Shown here piece after piece: positions 23,001 through 34,522 of a DNA stretch of 64,000 nt (within the stretch, counting starts at the first letter, position 1; every line of letters begins with the position of its first letter). Source of the stretch: Tetrahymena thermophila SB210 (Eukaryota; Ciliophora; Oligohymenophorea; Hymenostomatida; Tetrahymenidae); contig NW_002476554.1 in NCBI RefSeq assembly GCF_000189635.1, positions 128,731-192,730 of the forward strand, written 5' to 3'. The position numbers were made by a program, and so were the translations under genes. The notes below the pieces were generated by a model. It did no database searches and had not been told where the DNA came from. It saw only the letters and a program-made list of their open reading frames with translations.

Positions 23001-24782
23001 TTTACTTATTAGATTTCTAGAAATATCAAAGAACAAAAAATAAATGTACTCTTTAAGTAAGGAATTTAAATAGATTTTTTATTTAAATGGTTTTATCTTT
23101 AAAATGAAAAATAAATACCTTATATACTCATTAATTAAGATTTTTGAAAAACAATTTGTTTTCTTATTTTAATACCTAAATTTATATTTAAAATTCAGGC
23201 TCAAAAATTAAATTTTTCTTTTCAAAGAAAAAAAATTGCAGTATTTTTTAAAGCTGTTTAATTCTGGTTAATCAATCTAAATGAATAATTGAATACCTAA
23301 AAAATTATATTAAATGTAAAGATTGTTATTGAAATTTTGCCATTTACTTATGCTCAAAGGTGATATTATTATTTATGAAATAATTATATTAAAAAAATAA
23401 AAAATATTTTATAAATAATTAATGGTAAAAAGAGAGCATAAATTATTGTTGCAAGAAAATAAAAAAATGTGATTGATGATTTAAAATAAATTTTATACAT
23501 AGAAATAACTTTCTACTCTAATCATTAAGAAGATTTAAAGAAATTCTGTGGAAAAAGAGTTTGTATGCAAATATATTATTAAGAATTAAGACAAGTAAAT
23601 ATGGAGATTTATGTTTTATAAAAAATTCTTAAATGCATAGAAAAGGGAATTTTTATCACAAAAATGAATAAAAAATGATAAAATAAATATCATGATTATG
23701 GATTAATTATAAAAAATATTGAGATCAAATAATTATTACAGAGAAATGATGATGATAGATATGAAGGATAATTAAAATATGATATCATATATTAAAATGA
23801 GATTAATATTTTGGTAACTAAGAAGAATCTTAGAAGTAAAGTGGCAAACTGATTCAAGCTAGAATTGAATTATGAGGAATGAGTTTTTGAGAAAATAGAG
23901 ATAAATAAACATATTTTATCAAAAATGTCAAAATGTGTTTTAAAGGAAATATTTAATTTAATTAAAAATTAAGAGATAAAATATATTTGACAAATGGAGT
24001 TGAGTTATGGTAAAAAAAGAGGAAATGTAAATTTTATGCTTAGAAATGAAGAAATATAGATATGAACAAAAATTAAAAAAGAAAGAAATTGAATAAATTA
24101 ATTAATAATGGAATAGAGTTGTTATTTAGGATTATTAATAAATAATATTATGATTGGCTTACAATATATAGTTTTATAGTTAAGATAGGAGAAAAAATAT
24201 CAAATTTTGTGTCAATAGCAATAAATATAAGCAAAGAAAAATAAAAAATAAAAGTCTCTTTTAGTTTTAAAACTATGTGAGGTAGTAACATTTACTATTA
24301 ACCAAATCTGCTCTAAATATAAATTTTCAAAAAATAACTTTCCAAGAGAAAAATAATACATTTTTTGAGATATAATGTAATTTAACGTGGCGGATGGTTA
24401 ATTTTTAATCTCAAAAATTAGAGGTTTTTTGCTTTTAAAATTATGTTTATTTGTAAACCCTTTATAATAAATTTGTAATTTCAAAGATATTCAAATAGAT
24501 AAATTTATTTATTTACATTATTAAATATACAGATACAAAATTGATCTATAGAAAATTTTTAATATTTTTAAAATAGTCTAAAATAAATCTAAATAATGTT
24601 AAAATATAAAATACTCGACAAGCAGTTTGAGGATGTAAATAAATGATATCTTGTGTTATAAAAAAATATTTTTTTTAATAAAAAAGATAGTGAGCTCTTC
24701 TTTCTAAGCTCATACTGACATCATAGTAGAACTAAAGTAAAATCTATGGAAAATATAATAGTATGTATCAAATCTTTTATAG
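20039..24782 (+). other. Unresolved coding-like tracts, probably 5' region or relics of the plus-strand LRR gene
   Basis: Several plus-strand tracts read as protein but do not join cleanly. (1) 21158-21240 starts MDDGFQKNMWDLSIFSKYIN. (2) About 21240-21480, with frame changes and TGA, includes YEMLHFDPMVLKFPPNLFF and KRLKESKLIISFLNTN. (3) 21500-21624 reads ITKYIHDILQCMNSLNLNLK and ends at a GTAAG donor; it is LRR-like. (4) 21697-21910 includes IFIHYPIIPTENTAHLKFS. (5) 22260-22313 ends LEKCLGFKGLVDL before GTAAAAC, an LRR exon end. (6) 24687-24736 ends DIIVEL before GTAAAATC, another LRR-like end but out of the standard phase. They could be the N-terminal exons of the gene starting at 24783, or a decayed LRR copy. 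20961-21080 also has a short frame (MDQKRLWNYSIDQ). Nothing here is firm. Confidence 0.35.
23403..24280 (+). pseudogene. Decayed or misassembled coding tract, family unknown
   Basis: The strand is purine-rich and reads like protein in long stretches broken by TGA and one frame change. One frame gives EITFYSNHQEDLKKFCGKR.. and KYDIIYQNEINILVTKKNL up to TGA at 23850-23852, with an earlier TGA at 23676-23678. A second frame is open 23891-24046 (QTYFIKNVKMCFKGN.. LTNGVELWQKK) and 24050-24277 (GIELLFRIINKQYYDWLTI). I do not recognise the family. In A+T-rich, TGA-poor DNA such frames can arise by chance, so this stays tentative. Confidence 0.3.
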
Positions 24783-27700
24783 TAATAGTAAATTAGAAAC
24801 ATAAGACGTACAAAAGTTATGCTCTTTATTAATAAATTGCAAAAATCTTTTAAATTTGGAACTCAATCTTAAGTAATTCTATCTATTTTTGCATTATTAT
24901 TTTTAACTATTATTTTTTTTTTTATATCTTATCTCCATTTTTAAAAACTACAAATTTAAATATACTAAAAATCAAAAGTTTGAATGATATCAACGATGAG
25001 AGTACATAAGAGCTATCTTCTGCTTTATCAGAATGCATAAATCTATAAAAATTTGTGCTTTCGCTTGAGTAAAAATTGATTAAAATCTAAATCTATTTAT
25101 TTATTGAAGAATAATTTAATTATTTCTTTATATACCTATTTTGTTTGATATAAATACTTGTGAGGATTATTATAATTTTCTACTTTTTTTAGGTTTTAGA
25201 TTGTAAAAAGAAAATATTATAAAGCTATTTAATTTTACCTTTTTTATTTAAAGAGAAAATAAGATTGGAGTGCAAGGAGCCACAAGCTTAGCAAATATTT
25301 TTAAATAGCTCAGTAATCTCAAAATAATTACTCTCTAGATGATGTAGAGTTTTAATATTATTTAAATTTCATCTCTTATTTTAATTAATTTTTAAATTGA
25401 AATCTTAGAATAATTTGTATTTTTATAAACTTTTATTTAGCTGAAATTAAATTATTACATTTTATAAAAATAAATTTAAAGGTAAAATATAATCGAATCT
25501 TAAGGATTTTCGGATATATGCTTTGGATTAGCAAATTGTACTCAACTTTAAACATTGAATTTAGATTTTAGGTAAAGAAACTTTATCAGTTTTATTTGAT
25601 CAAAATATCAGAATTTTTAATGAGTTAATAAACCTTTTACATATATTTCTCATTTAATTGTAAATAAAAAATATGCTTTTTTAAAATTAACTTTTACTTT
25701 TATTTTTTTAATATTTAGTTTAATATTTTATTTTATTTTCTTACTTAAAATATAAAATTTATTAAAAGATGGAATTAAATTAAAGAATAAGGAGTGCAAG
25801 GTCTTGCTTAGGCCTTAACAAAGCTTACTAACCTCTCAAACCTATCTCTTAACCTTAGGTAAAAGGAGTTTTTTATTAATTAATTTATTATTTCAAATAA
25901 ATAAATTAACTTATGTTGTTGAAATAATTTGAAATTTTCACAATTAGTTTGTTATTTAATAAACAAAAAAATATTTCTATCTAAAAAATAAATTGATATA
26001 TTTATTTATTAATCTTAAAAAGCTCTAACAAAATAAAAATTTAAGGCGCAACTGATTTAAGTATTGCTTTAGCAGAGTGTGTCAACCTCAAAAGTTTAGA
26101 ACTTAATATCGGGTAAAAATATTACAATGCAATTAAAAGCAAAATAATAAGTTTTATTTGTTTTATATTTTAAATTTGTTATTTTATTTTTAGATAAAGT
26201 TTATATATATCTTTCTTACTTAGTTACTTTCTAAATATATTTCTTATTATTTTAACTTCTACCTTTATTTAAAAATTAATAAAACTACCTATAAAAAGAT
26301 ACAATCAGATTGGAGATATTGGGTTATAATAATTGGCTTCTGCATTATCAAAACTAATCAATCTCTAAACATTATCTATGGATCTAGAGTAAAAAAATAT
26401 ATTAATTTTTTAAAATATTTACAACAGAATCATGGAATAAAAATAAATTGTTTAATTTTCTTTTTTCTTTTTATTTACTCAATATTGATTGAATGGTGAT
26501 TTAGTTTTTTGTTAAAAATAATATATTATGTTTTGATATCATTAAAGGAGAAATAAAATTGGAGTCTCAGGAGTAAAAATGTTAAGTGATAGCTTAGCGA
26601 TTCTCTAGAATTTATCAGCTTTAACCATTTCATTTCAGTATTTGACTTATTTTTATTATTAAAATATTGAAAGAAACTAAAAGAATAATATAAATGTCAT
26701 TCATTCATATAAATAATTTAAAGCTTTAACTCTATCACTAACGAAGGTGTCACATCAATAATTTCTGCTTTAGAAAAACACTCAAACCTTTAAAGTTTGG
26801 CTCTTAACATTTCGTAAAAATAATGTTTTTATATAATTATTTTTTTTTCTTAAAATATTAAAATCCAATTATCTTTAATAAAATATATTATTTTCTAAAC
26901 CAATATTTTTATTATTTTATTTCTTATCTAAATAATCTAAAATTAATTGAACCATTAATATTTCAACAGATTTAATAAAGTTGGTGAATAAGCTGCTATT
27001 GATTTAGGATCTTCTTTAATATCTATCACTAAGCTCTCAAAACTTGCTCTTAATTTATCGTAAATATTTTTGAGTTTTTAGATATTTTTTTATCAAAATA
27101 TATCATAAAAATTTAAGTTTATCTTAAAAATTAACTAAAAAAATATCGACTTAAAAATAAAAGATAAAATGACTTTTCTGATTCAAGTTTGAAGGCTATT
27201 GCTGCTGCTTTGACAAAATGTGCTAATATCTCAAATTTGGCTCTAAATATATGGTAAAAATATACATATTTTATAAGTAGCTACAAAAAAATATTAACAA
27301 TTAATTAACTAATTAATTTTTAAATCTGTTTTGATTTGTAAATGTTTTAAAATAAAATTAATATTTAAAAAGTTAGAACAAATTTGATGAATAGGGTTTA
27401 ATTCATTTAGGATCTGTTCTAAAATACTTCTCTAATTTATAGGGTTTAGAAATTATTTATGGGTAAATATAATTTGCTTATTTATTTATTTGTTTTAATT
27501 AAATATATAAATGCTTTAAGCATATTTAAAGTATAAAATAAATACAAAAAATAATTTTTTAAATCATGATTGATAAAATATTTATTTATTATTTTTTGGT
27601 TAGTATCAATAAATAATTAAATATTTTTTAATTATTTATTAAAAATTAATTGTACATTTCATTTATAAAGAAACTCAAAAATAATTTAGTAATATAAAAA

Positions 27701-27814
27701 AAAATAATTTATATAAAAAGCTATCATTAATTTGAGGAAAAAACACAACAGAGATTTAAATCACTCATTTTAAAAACAAGAAAATTAATCAATCTTTCAG
27801 TTAAATAAAGCTGA
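24783..27814 (+). CDS. Leucine-rich-repeat protein, one repeat per exon (5' end unresolved)
   Basis: Twelve consecutive exons of exactly 90 nt: 24783-24872, 24979-25068, 25254-25343, 25482-25571, 25769-25858, 26023-26112, 26299-26388, 26548-26637, 26724-26813, 26970-27059, 27164-27253, 27373-27462. A terminal exon 27721-27814 ends in TGA. Each exon begins with one base and ends with two bases of split codons, so every exon is one 30-residue LRR and exons can be gained or lost without frameshift. Examples: WNQIKEQGVQGLAQALTKL then TNLSNLSLNL; YNQIGDIGLQQLASALSKL. The repeats are more diverged than in the minus-strand gene. The C terminus (FKSLILKTRKLINLSVKQS) lies outside the repeats. It is probably a cytosolic binding protein; the role is unknown. 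The first exons are not resolved (see 20039-24782). This gene and the minus-strand LRR gene point away from each other. Confidence 0.85.
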
Positions 27815-27973
27815 GTTAGTTAATAAAACTGTATCATCTTTTTGATAAAAAATTAAATTAACATAATTAAAATATTATTAATAGCTTTTGTATGCATTTT
27901 TTATATTTCTATTGTTAAATATTTCTATTTAAATAATTTAATTTTGCTTAAAAATAAAATTAATTTCAAAAAG

Positions 27974-28057
27974 CTTAATGATAAAAGTATTTAGTTAAAA
28001 CTGCTAATTTTTTCAAAAATAAAAAAATTATCTCATCTTTCTGTTAAATAAAACTGA
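27974..28057 (+). pseudogene. Relic duplicate of the LRR terminal exon
   Basis: Preceded by an AAAAAG acceptor like the real last exon. Its end reads KKLSHLSVKQN then TGA, matching RKLINLSVKQS then TGA of 27721-27814. It is 10 nt shorter, so the phase-1 entry no longer reaches the stop in frame. It is a decayed copy or unused alternative last exon. Confidence 0.55.
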
Positions 28058-28439
28058 ATTTTTAAAGCTGCTAACTCATACTTTTTAATATAAAATTAAA
28101 ATTAAATTAGCATTTTAACGCATAAAATATTTAAAGATATTTTTTATGTTTTTATAAGGGTGGAGGAGGGGTAAGTTTTAAAGTTGTATTATTATTCTCT
28201 GAAAATTATTTCTTTATTTTTAAATTTTTATAAGTAAAATTAAATAATATTTCAAGTAGAACCTAGATAAATTGAAAAAATAATAAAATATTATTAAAAA
28301 GTTCTTTATAATGCAATTAATTAAATTGGTTAATTTCATTTTTTATGAATTAGATTTTAGCTATTTTCTATAAAAAGTTATTTAGAATTTATGTAATTGT
28401 TGATTTGATAGGCAATTAATTATTTTTTAACTTGAAATT
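28058..28439. other. Spacer
   Basis: A+T-rich, with one G-rich patch (GGGTGGAGGAGGGG) at about 28158-28171. No gene seen before the ATG at 28440. Confidence 0.6.
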
Positions 28440-30879
28440 ATGTAAGATATTATTGATAAAGAGTTATAATAAATCAAGAGATAGTAGGAATTAAGCAAAT
28501 ACAATGACCTTTCAAAGTCACAGTAGCTAAATCTTAGCAAAAAGGGTTTGAGCTATTCTAATTTATATTAAGCTCCTCCATTAACAATTTCATCACTTTA
28601 CGAAGATTATAGCACTGGATAAATCAGCATGTTAGAAGCTTTAGAAAAGAAAGATGAAATTGTACAATGGAGTAATATCCTAAATTCTTCTTAAATATCA
28701 TCGAAACAACCCTCAATAATAAGAAAAAGTAAAATTTTTGAATTTAAAAATAAATTAAGGCATTTAAAAAAATGAATAATAGACTTAGAAGACAGTATTC
28801 ATGAAATGAATGATTAATATAGTAGAAAAGTAAATTTAAATGACATTCATATTCATTGTGAAAAATTATCATGATTTCTAAAATAATTAATTTATTAGCA
28901 AAGATATGAAAAGGAAGTGATGGAAAATATATCAAAAGAATCTCAGTCAAAGTATAAGAAACTAGAATAAAATGAAAAAAGTACTTTCAAAATACTAATT
29001 TTAATTTAAAATAAGCATTTTTTGTAGTTTACAAAGATTTCAAAACTGCCTTAAAACTTAACATTAGTAAAGTAAAACAATCAGACCTTATTAATGATAT
29101 TTACAGAATAGATGTAAACAATTTTTTTAATCGAATCAATACTAATTTTATTTTCCTAAAGGATTTAGAACCTTCTAAGCCTACTCCAAGGACAGATTAA
29201 GATTAATTTCCTAGAGGTCATCCAATTTTAGTAAAATAAGAACTCTCTAAAGCTGGAAATTTCTTCTTTGATCAGCCTGTAAAAGATAATAAAACATTCT
29301 ACTTTAGTAACTGTTTTAAGGACAAAGACTCTGTTTTAAAATATTTGAACGACGAATTGAAAATCAGAGAGCATCGTTAAAGCTTCACAAGCTATAATTA
29401 AATAAAAGGAATAGCTCTAAAAAGGCTTGAGTAAGAAATTGAAGTATTAAGAGAAATTATTAAAGGATTGCTGCTCAATAAAGTATAGATAACTTTAATT
29501 ATTTTGCTTATATAATATGTCTTTATTTAATTATTACAGATTTAGTTAGAAGATTATAACTCTATTTATTACAGATTTAAGCTAAGCCTTGAAAAACGCG
29601 AGTAGCCTAAAGAAGTAGTTAATGAATTTGTTTTGATGTTTGACTTCGTCAATAATCTCCCCTTTACAGTGGAAAAAGTAAGAATAAAATATGGCTTTTT
29701 TAGGAGAGGATAAAAGCATGAAGCAAACAGGACTACGAATGAACATATTATAGAAAACGAAGACGGATAATGCTTTATTAGAGAAATTGATAAAATTATT
29801 TTTCCTGATAAAAAATTAGACCATTTTATCTATTTTTAAATTCTCATTTTTCACCATAAAGTAAACAAATTCATATTATTAAAAAACTTTATCCTTTTTA
29901 AGAAAACTAATCCACTTTTAAAAAAGTTATTTTAATTAAAGCATTAAAAAGTGATTTGTAATTTATTTATTAATCAGTTAATTATTTAGTTCATTCGTTC
30001 TAGCTTTTCTCTTTTTGAAAAATAGGTTTTTGAGCGTTTAAAATGATAATTTATTTTAAATAAAATATAAGAATTTAGTTTTTAAATTAAATGACGATTA
30101 TTATTTGAAATTTAAACATATAGAATTTCATTATAATTTTATAATGATAATACAATAAAACAAGTAAAAATTTCCAGAGAATGCAGGATGGAGTGTGCAC
30201 AAGATTCATAACAAAAGTAAGCTAGTTGATTTTGGCTAGTTTTAAATACCTTTTTATGAGCATCGACTCGAGTTGGAAAGTGTGCTTCTTGATTACTAAA
30301 AAAATATAGGCCCATTAAGATTATTTTTTTCTATACTTCCATACAATCATGAATAGGAAGAATCTCCTTATAGGAATTAAGAGTATTATAATGTTTAAAA
30401 TTATGGTTTACACGAAATACATACTGAAGAGAGAATTCCATAAAGAATAAAAAATTAAGTAAAAAAAGAGAAAGAAGAAATACAATAAAATAAATATCAA
30501 AGAAAAAGATAATTTTATGAAGAGGCTTTTAAAGAGATGTCGTTAGATCAAATAGAATCTCTAAAACCTTCAAATACATCATTATTCAAGTAAATTCTTT
30601 TCCTTTTTAATGTCTTACTGAACTATTTATTATTTTAATTAATTAATTAGTATAAGTTCTAATAAATTTTCAGATAATAACACTGGAAGCTTAAACTCTA
30701 ATAACTAATTTAATTCATCTTTGGTGCATTTAGATTAAAAAGAAATAGATAAATTTGTTAGATTATCAAAAGACTTTAACATAGATTCCTCTCAAATTTT
30801 ACAATCTTTGAGTAAATCTAACTAGAATATGTTCACAATTTAAGAAGAAAATACTCAAGATTTCTCACATTTAATGTGA
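28440..30879 (+). CDS. Conserved-looking hypothetical protein with C2-like region, 7 exons
   Basis: Exons 28440-28728, 28783-28829, 28899-28980, 29028-29482, 29540-29860, 30180-30589, 30651-30879 give 610 residues with consistent phases and introns of 54, 69, 47, 57, 319 and 61 nt. Residues 1-200 are Gln/Lys-rich and probably coiled coil (e.g. KQRYEKEVMENISKESQSKY). Residues about 320-440 form a beta-rich block: VRIKYGFFRRG, DHFIYFQILIFHHK, GWSVHKIHNKSKL, FGQFQIPFYEH. The same three-part pattern occurs in the gene at 41431-44232 (SIQIDYGIFRKG, FTFIYFDVKV, GCFKLPLYS), so a shared C2-like fold is likely, though the family is not identified. The C terminus is polar and Ser/Asn-rich. If intron 5 were retained the frame would end at TGA 30044-30046. 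It converges on the SURF2 gene with 207 bp between stop codons. Function is unknown. Confidence 0.75.
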
Positions 30880-31086
30880 ACCAAAATTATTTCAATAAAT
30901 TAATTAAGTAATTTATAAGCAATACTTAGCTTATTTAATATATTTTATAAGCTATTTTTAAATAAATTAGTGATAAGATAGATAAATATTTATTTATCTA
31001 GTTAATTAATTAATTAGTTAATAGAAGTCTATGATACATCTACAAATATTTAATAGAAATAATTTAAAATAAATACAAAGCTTTAA

Positions 31087-32321
31087 TCAATTTTTTTAAA
31101 ATTTCTTTTTATTGTTATTGTTTTGCTTAAATTTATTAAAATGGTTTTATTTATTCTTTTTAATAAATTTATTTACTCCCTAATTATTATTCTAATTATT
31201 GTGCTATTTATTATTTCCATTAAATTTTTTAAAGTTCTTTTTAAATTTGTTGGCATTCTTTTAACTATTTTCTTTTTAAGCTTATTTTGAATCAGGGATT
31301 TCTTCTTCTTCATTTAACTTATTATCTACCTCTTCTTCATCTCCTTAGTTTTCATTTTCTTCGCTATCTTCTTCTTCCATTTCTTCGTTTTCAGAATCGT
31401 AGTCTTCTTCATCTTCTAAATCTTCTTCATTATCATGTTCATCATCCATATCTTCTTCTTCATCATCCTCACCTTCAATATCATCATCTTCATTTGCCTT
31501 ATTGCCATTTTGTCTTTTATTCAATTTGCTTTTTTTACTTGGCTTATCGTCTTATTCATGTATAGAATTAGCATGTACTTTTTGATAAAGGTCGTTGGAA
31601 TAGCTTTCGTCTCCATCCAAATCTTTATCATTTAATCTTTCATCTTCTTCAAATTCGAAAATCATTCTGTCAATAAAATTCTCATCAAATTTATCTTCCT
31701 CTTCTTCCTTAGTGAGTTTTTTACTCTTAAGTAAAGTAATTTTCTTTTTTTATTCTCTTTCTTGCTTCTTTTGATTGAACACTATTAAGATAATTTAAAG
31801 TTAAAATTTTATAGATATTCATAATTAATTTACATGAGAGAAGTCTTTGGTACTTTTTGCCTTCAACGTGTCTTAAAATGACATTTTTCATTCTTGGTAC
31901 TTTGGTTTATGTTAAATGGCACCAAAGGAAGTGTCTATTTAATAAATTTTCTACATTAATTGCAAGTTGATTATTCAAATAAATTACTCTTCAGCTCCCT
32001 TAAAAGGCACAATATGGGGCTTGTATTGATCGAAATCAAAATCCTTTTCTATTGCTTTTTGATAACCCTTGCTCTGATTAAAAATGAATTAAATTAGACT
32101 ATTTTGTTAGCTTAGTGATAAATAAAATACCTTAATGTATTCATTATACTTGGAAACGTCTGGGTTCATTTCATGATTGGTTAACTTGCAACGAATCTTT
32201 AAAGATAATAGAAAGGATTAATGCTAAGAAGCTGACTAAAATTGAGATAATTTACCTTTCCATTTTCGAGTATTTCGAAGTAGGGGTTTGACTTGACTAT
32301 TTCAATGATTTCAGTAGACAT
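31087..32321 (-). CDS. SURF2: Surfeit locus protein 2 homologue with acidic C-terminal extension
   Basis: Five exons in plus coordinates: 32256-32321, 32131-32196, 31988-32073, 31834-31934, 31087-31781, giving 337 residues. The conserved SURF2 region is clear: NPYFEILENGKIRCKLTNHE, then YQKAIEKDFDFDQYKPHIVP, then LWCHLTQTKVPRMKNVILRH and VEGKKYQRLL. It is followed by a long region very rich in Asp/Glu (residues about 130-260) and a Lys/Asn-rich tail. Animal SURF2 is shorter and also basic/acidic and nucleolar; it has been tied to ribosome biogenesis, and a nucleolar role here is inferred from family. All introns are 53-61 nt with GT..AG ends. The exon 3-4 junction uses a GAGTAA donor and AATAG acceptor, the only choice that keeps the family motif in frame. 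Standard-code reading misses this gene completely. Confidence 0.88.
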
Positions 32322-33782
32322 TTATTGTTATGTATTTGATAGTCTTTAAATAATAAATGAATATAGGATTAATTTGTTTCTACTTTGTTTTATGTTTTTA
32401 TCATTCTATTTTGAATTAAAATCAAAAATATCTAACCAAGCTTTTATCTAATAAAATAAATGAATAAGTCCTTGTTAAGTTTGGCCATTCCATAAGATTT
32501 TAGAAGATCTTAAACAATTTTTTGTATAATAAATTCTTTATTTCTTTTAGATGTTATCAGCTTTGCTTTATCTTTTTGAGCAATTTCGTAAATAATTCAT
32601 TTAATTATACATACAAAAAATATATGCATGATTATTGATACTATTCATCATTCTCTTTACAAATGCAAGTATTATTCTATTATCTTATATATAATTTAAA
32701 GAGATGCAGACTATTATAATAAAATTAATATTTTTCACAAAAATCAAAAAATTCTAATATCGTTTTCAAATTTCAACAAAATTAGCAGTATTTTTTTTCA
32801 AAGAAAATGATTATTTAAAATATTTATTAAAAATAAAATAAAAATAAATAAATTTTATTTTAACTAAAATTATCAAATAAAATTTATAAATTTATTATTT
32901 AAAGGTTACAAAAACGATCTAAATTTAAGCTGAAGTTTAGAGTAAAATAAATATAAATTATTAGATATTTAATAAGTCATTTGGTTTCTAGAGATTTTGA
33001 TATTAATCTTACTTTGTTAATTTAGACTTTTATTGGTAAGTTAAGCATAATTTTTTGAATTACAAATTTTCTATGATATTTATTGAATGATGGTTTGTTA
33101 GCAAACAATTAATAAATTTGATCATTTATTGATTTATCTATTTGTTTTTTTCCTTTGTTTTACTTTTTTTCTTGATTACACTGAATAATAGAAGAAGACA
33201 AAAAAAGTACTAATAACATAAGAAATTATTTAATTACTAAGTTTATTTTTTAGAGTATATCATTTAATTAAGAATACTTCGTTGGCCTGATTTCCATTGT
33301 AAATCAAGATATCTGATTTTTTATAGGGTAGGCTTGTCTGTAATGATAAAAAAATTGTATTTTAAGGCTAATTTTGTTTATTTTGACAGATTTTTTAGTT
33401 GCTTAGTCACTTAAAAAGAAAAACCATTTTGAATATTTGCTTGAATTTGATAAGCAATAAAATGCTTAATACAACTAGATTTATTTTGAAAAAAGCTATA
33501 ATTTTATTAAATAAATTTACTTAAATTTTTTGCCAGCTAAAATTCATTCAAGGTAGTTGAATGAATAAATCCATCAACTCATTTATATTTTTGTAATGAT
33601 ATGATTATTAATATTTAATTGTCTATATGAATTAATTTGTTATCTATACATTATGCGTTGCAAATTAATTTTGAATTTATATTTAAATTTGTAAGAATTC
33701 ATGGACTAAAAAAAACGCTTTTTACAATATTTATAATTCATGCTTAGCGTTTTCTGATAAAATTATATCCTTGTTTTAAATT
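32322..33782. other. A+T-rich spacer upstream of SURF2
   Basis: Promoter side of the minus-strand SURF2 gene. No gene or distinct repeat recognised. Confidence 0.6.
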
Positions 33783-34330
33783 TTAAATAAATTTCGAATG
33801 TTATAAAATGCATACAACAGAAAAAAAAATCTAATATATTTTGGGAGAAACGTTATTACATTACATTGATAATTAATCTGGATAATGCGAAAACTAATTT
33901 ATTAAGAACTAAAGTTATTAATATTGAAGAAAGGAAGGAGATTTTATGGAATTTGTAAAGGCTAAGTGCAGAAGATTTTAAAGAAACTGTAAAAAAATGA
34001 AGGCTGTTACTAAGAGATTTATTTAAATGACAAGAAAAATTAAAAGTGAGACAATTTTTGGTAAAGAAAGTAATATTTTTTAAATATATGTCAAAAAATA
34101 CGTACTAAGATAAGTTTATAATCAATTTATATAAACATAAGAAAAAAAATGATGAAATAGAAATGTATCATGATAGAAAAATCTTAAAAATAAAAATAAG
34201 AAATAGGCAAAAACAAAATCATTATTAAAATCTGATGAAAACTTTCCCCAATTTTCATTTTCGTATTGAGATATTGTCAGGTATAAATATCGGATTTTTA
34301 GGTCTAGGGAATTTAATAATGAATTTTTAC
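33783..34330 (+). pseudogene. Decayed coding tract, family unknown
   Basis: One plus-strand frame reads as protein from about 33797 (KCIQQKKKSNIFWEKRYY) through NLDNAKTNLLRTKVINIEE and ILWNLQRLSAEDFKETVKK. It meets TGA (AAA AAA TGA, about 33997) and a second TGA about 30 bases later, and is then open to about 34330 (KTFPNFHFRIEILSGINIGF). No intron with good GT/AG ends removes both stops. No start codon or family could be assigned. It is probably a relic lying just upstream of the aminotransferase gene. Confidence 0.4.
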
Positions 34331-34522
34331 AAAACAAATTTGATAATTGATTAAAAAAAAAAAACAAAAAAAATACAATCAATTAAAAAAAAGTAAGGCA
34401 ACCTATTTCTATCTTCAAATATACCAAAAGCCTGCTTGCTATAATAAATAAATAATACTTTTTCATTCATAATAACAACAATAAATCTTACACACACAGA
34501 CAACATTATATTCTACTGAAAA

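Noticed and set aside
31287-31635. Leu/His/Phe-rich plus-strand frames
   Set aside because: They are antisense to the acidic GAA/GAT-rich tail of the SURF2 gene.
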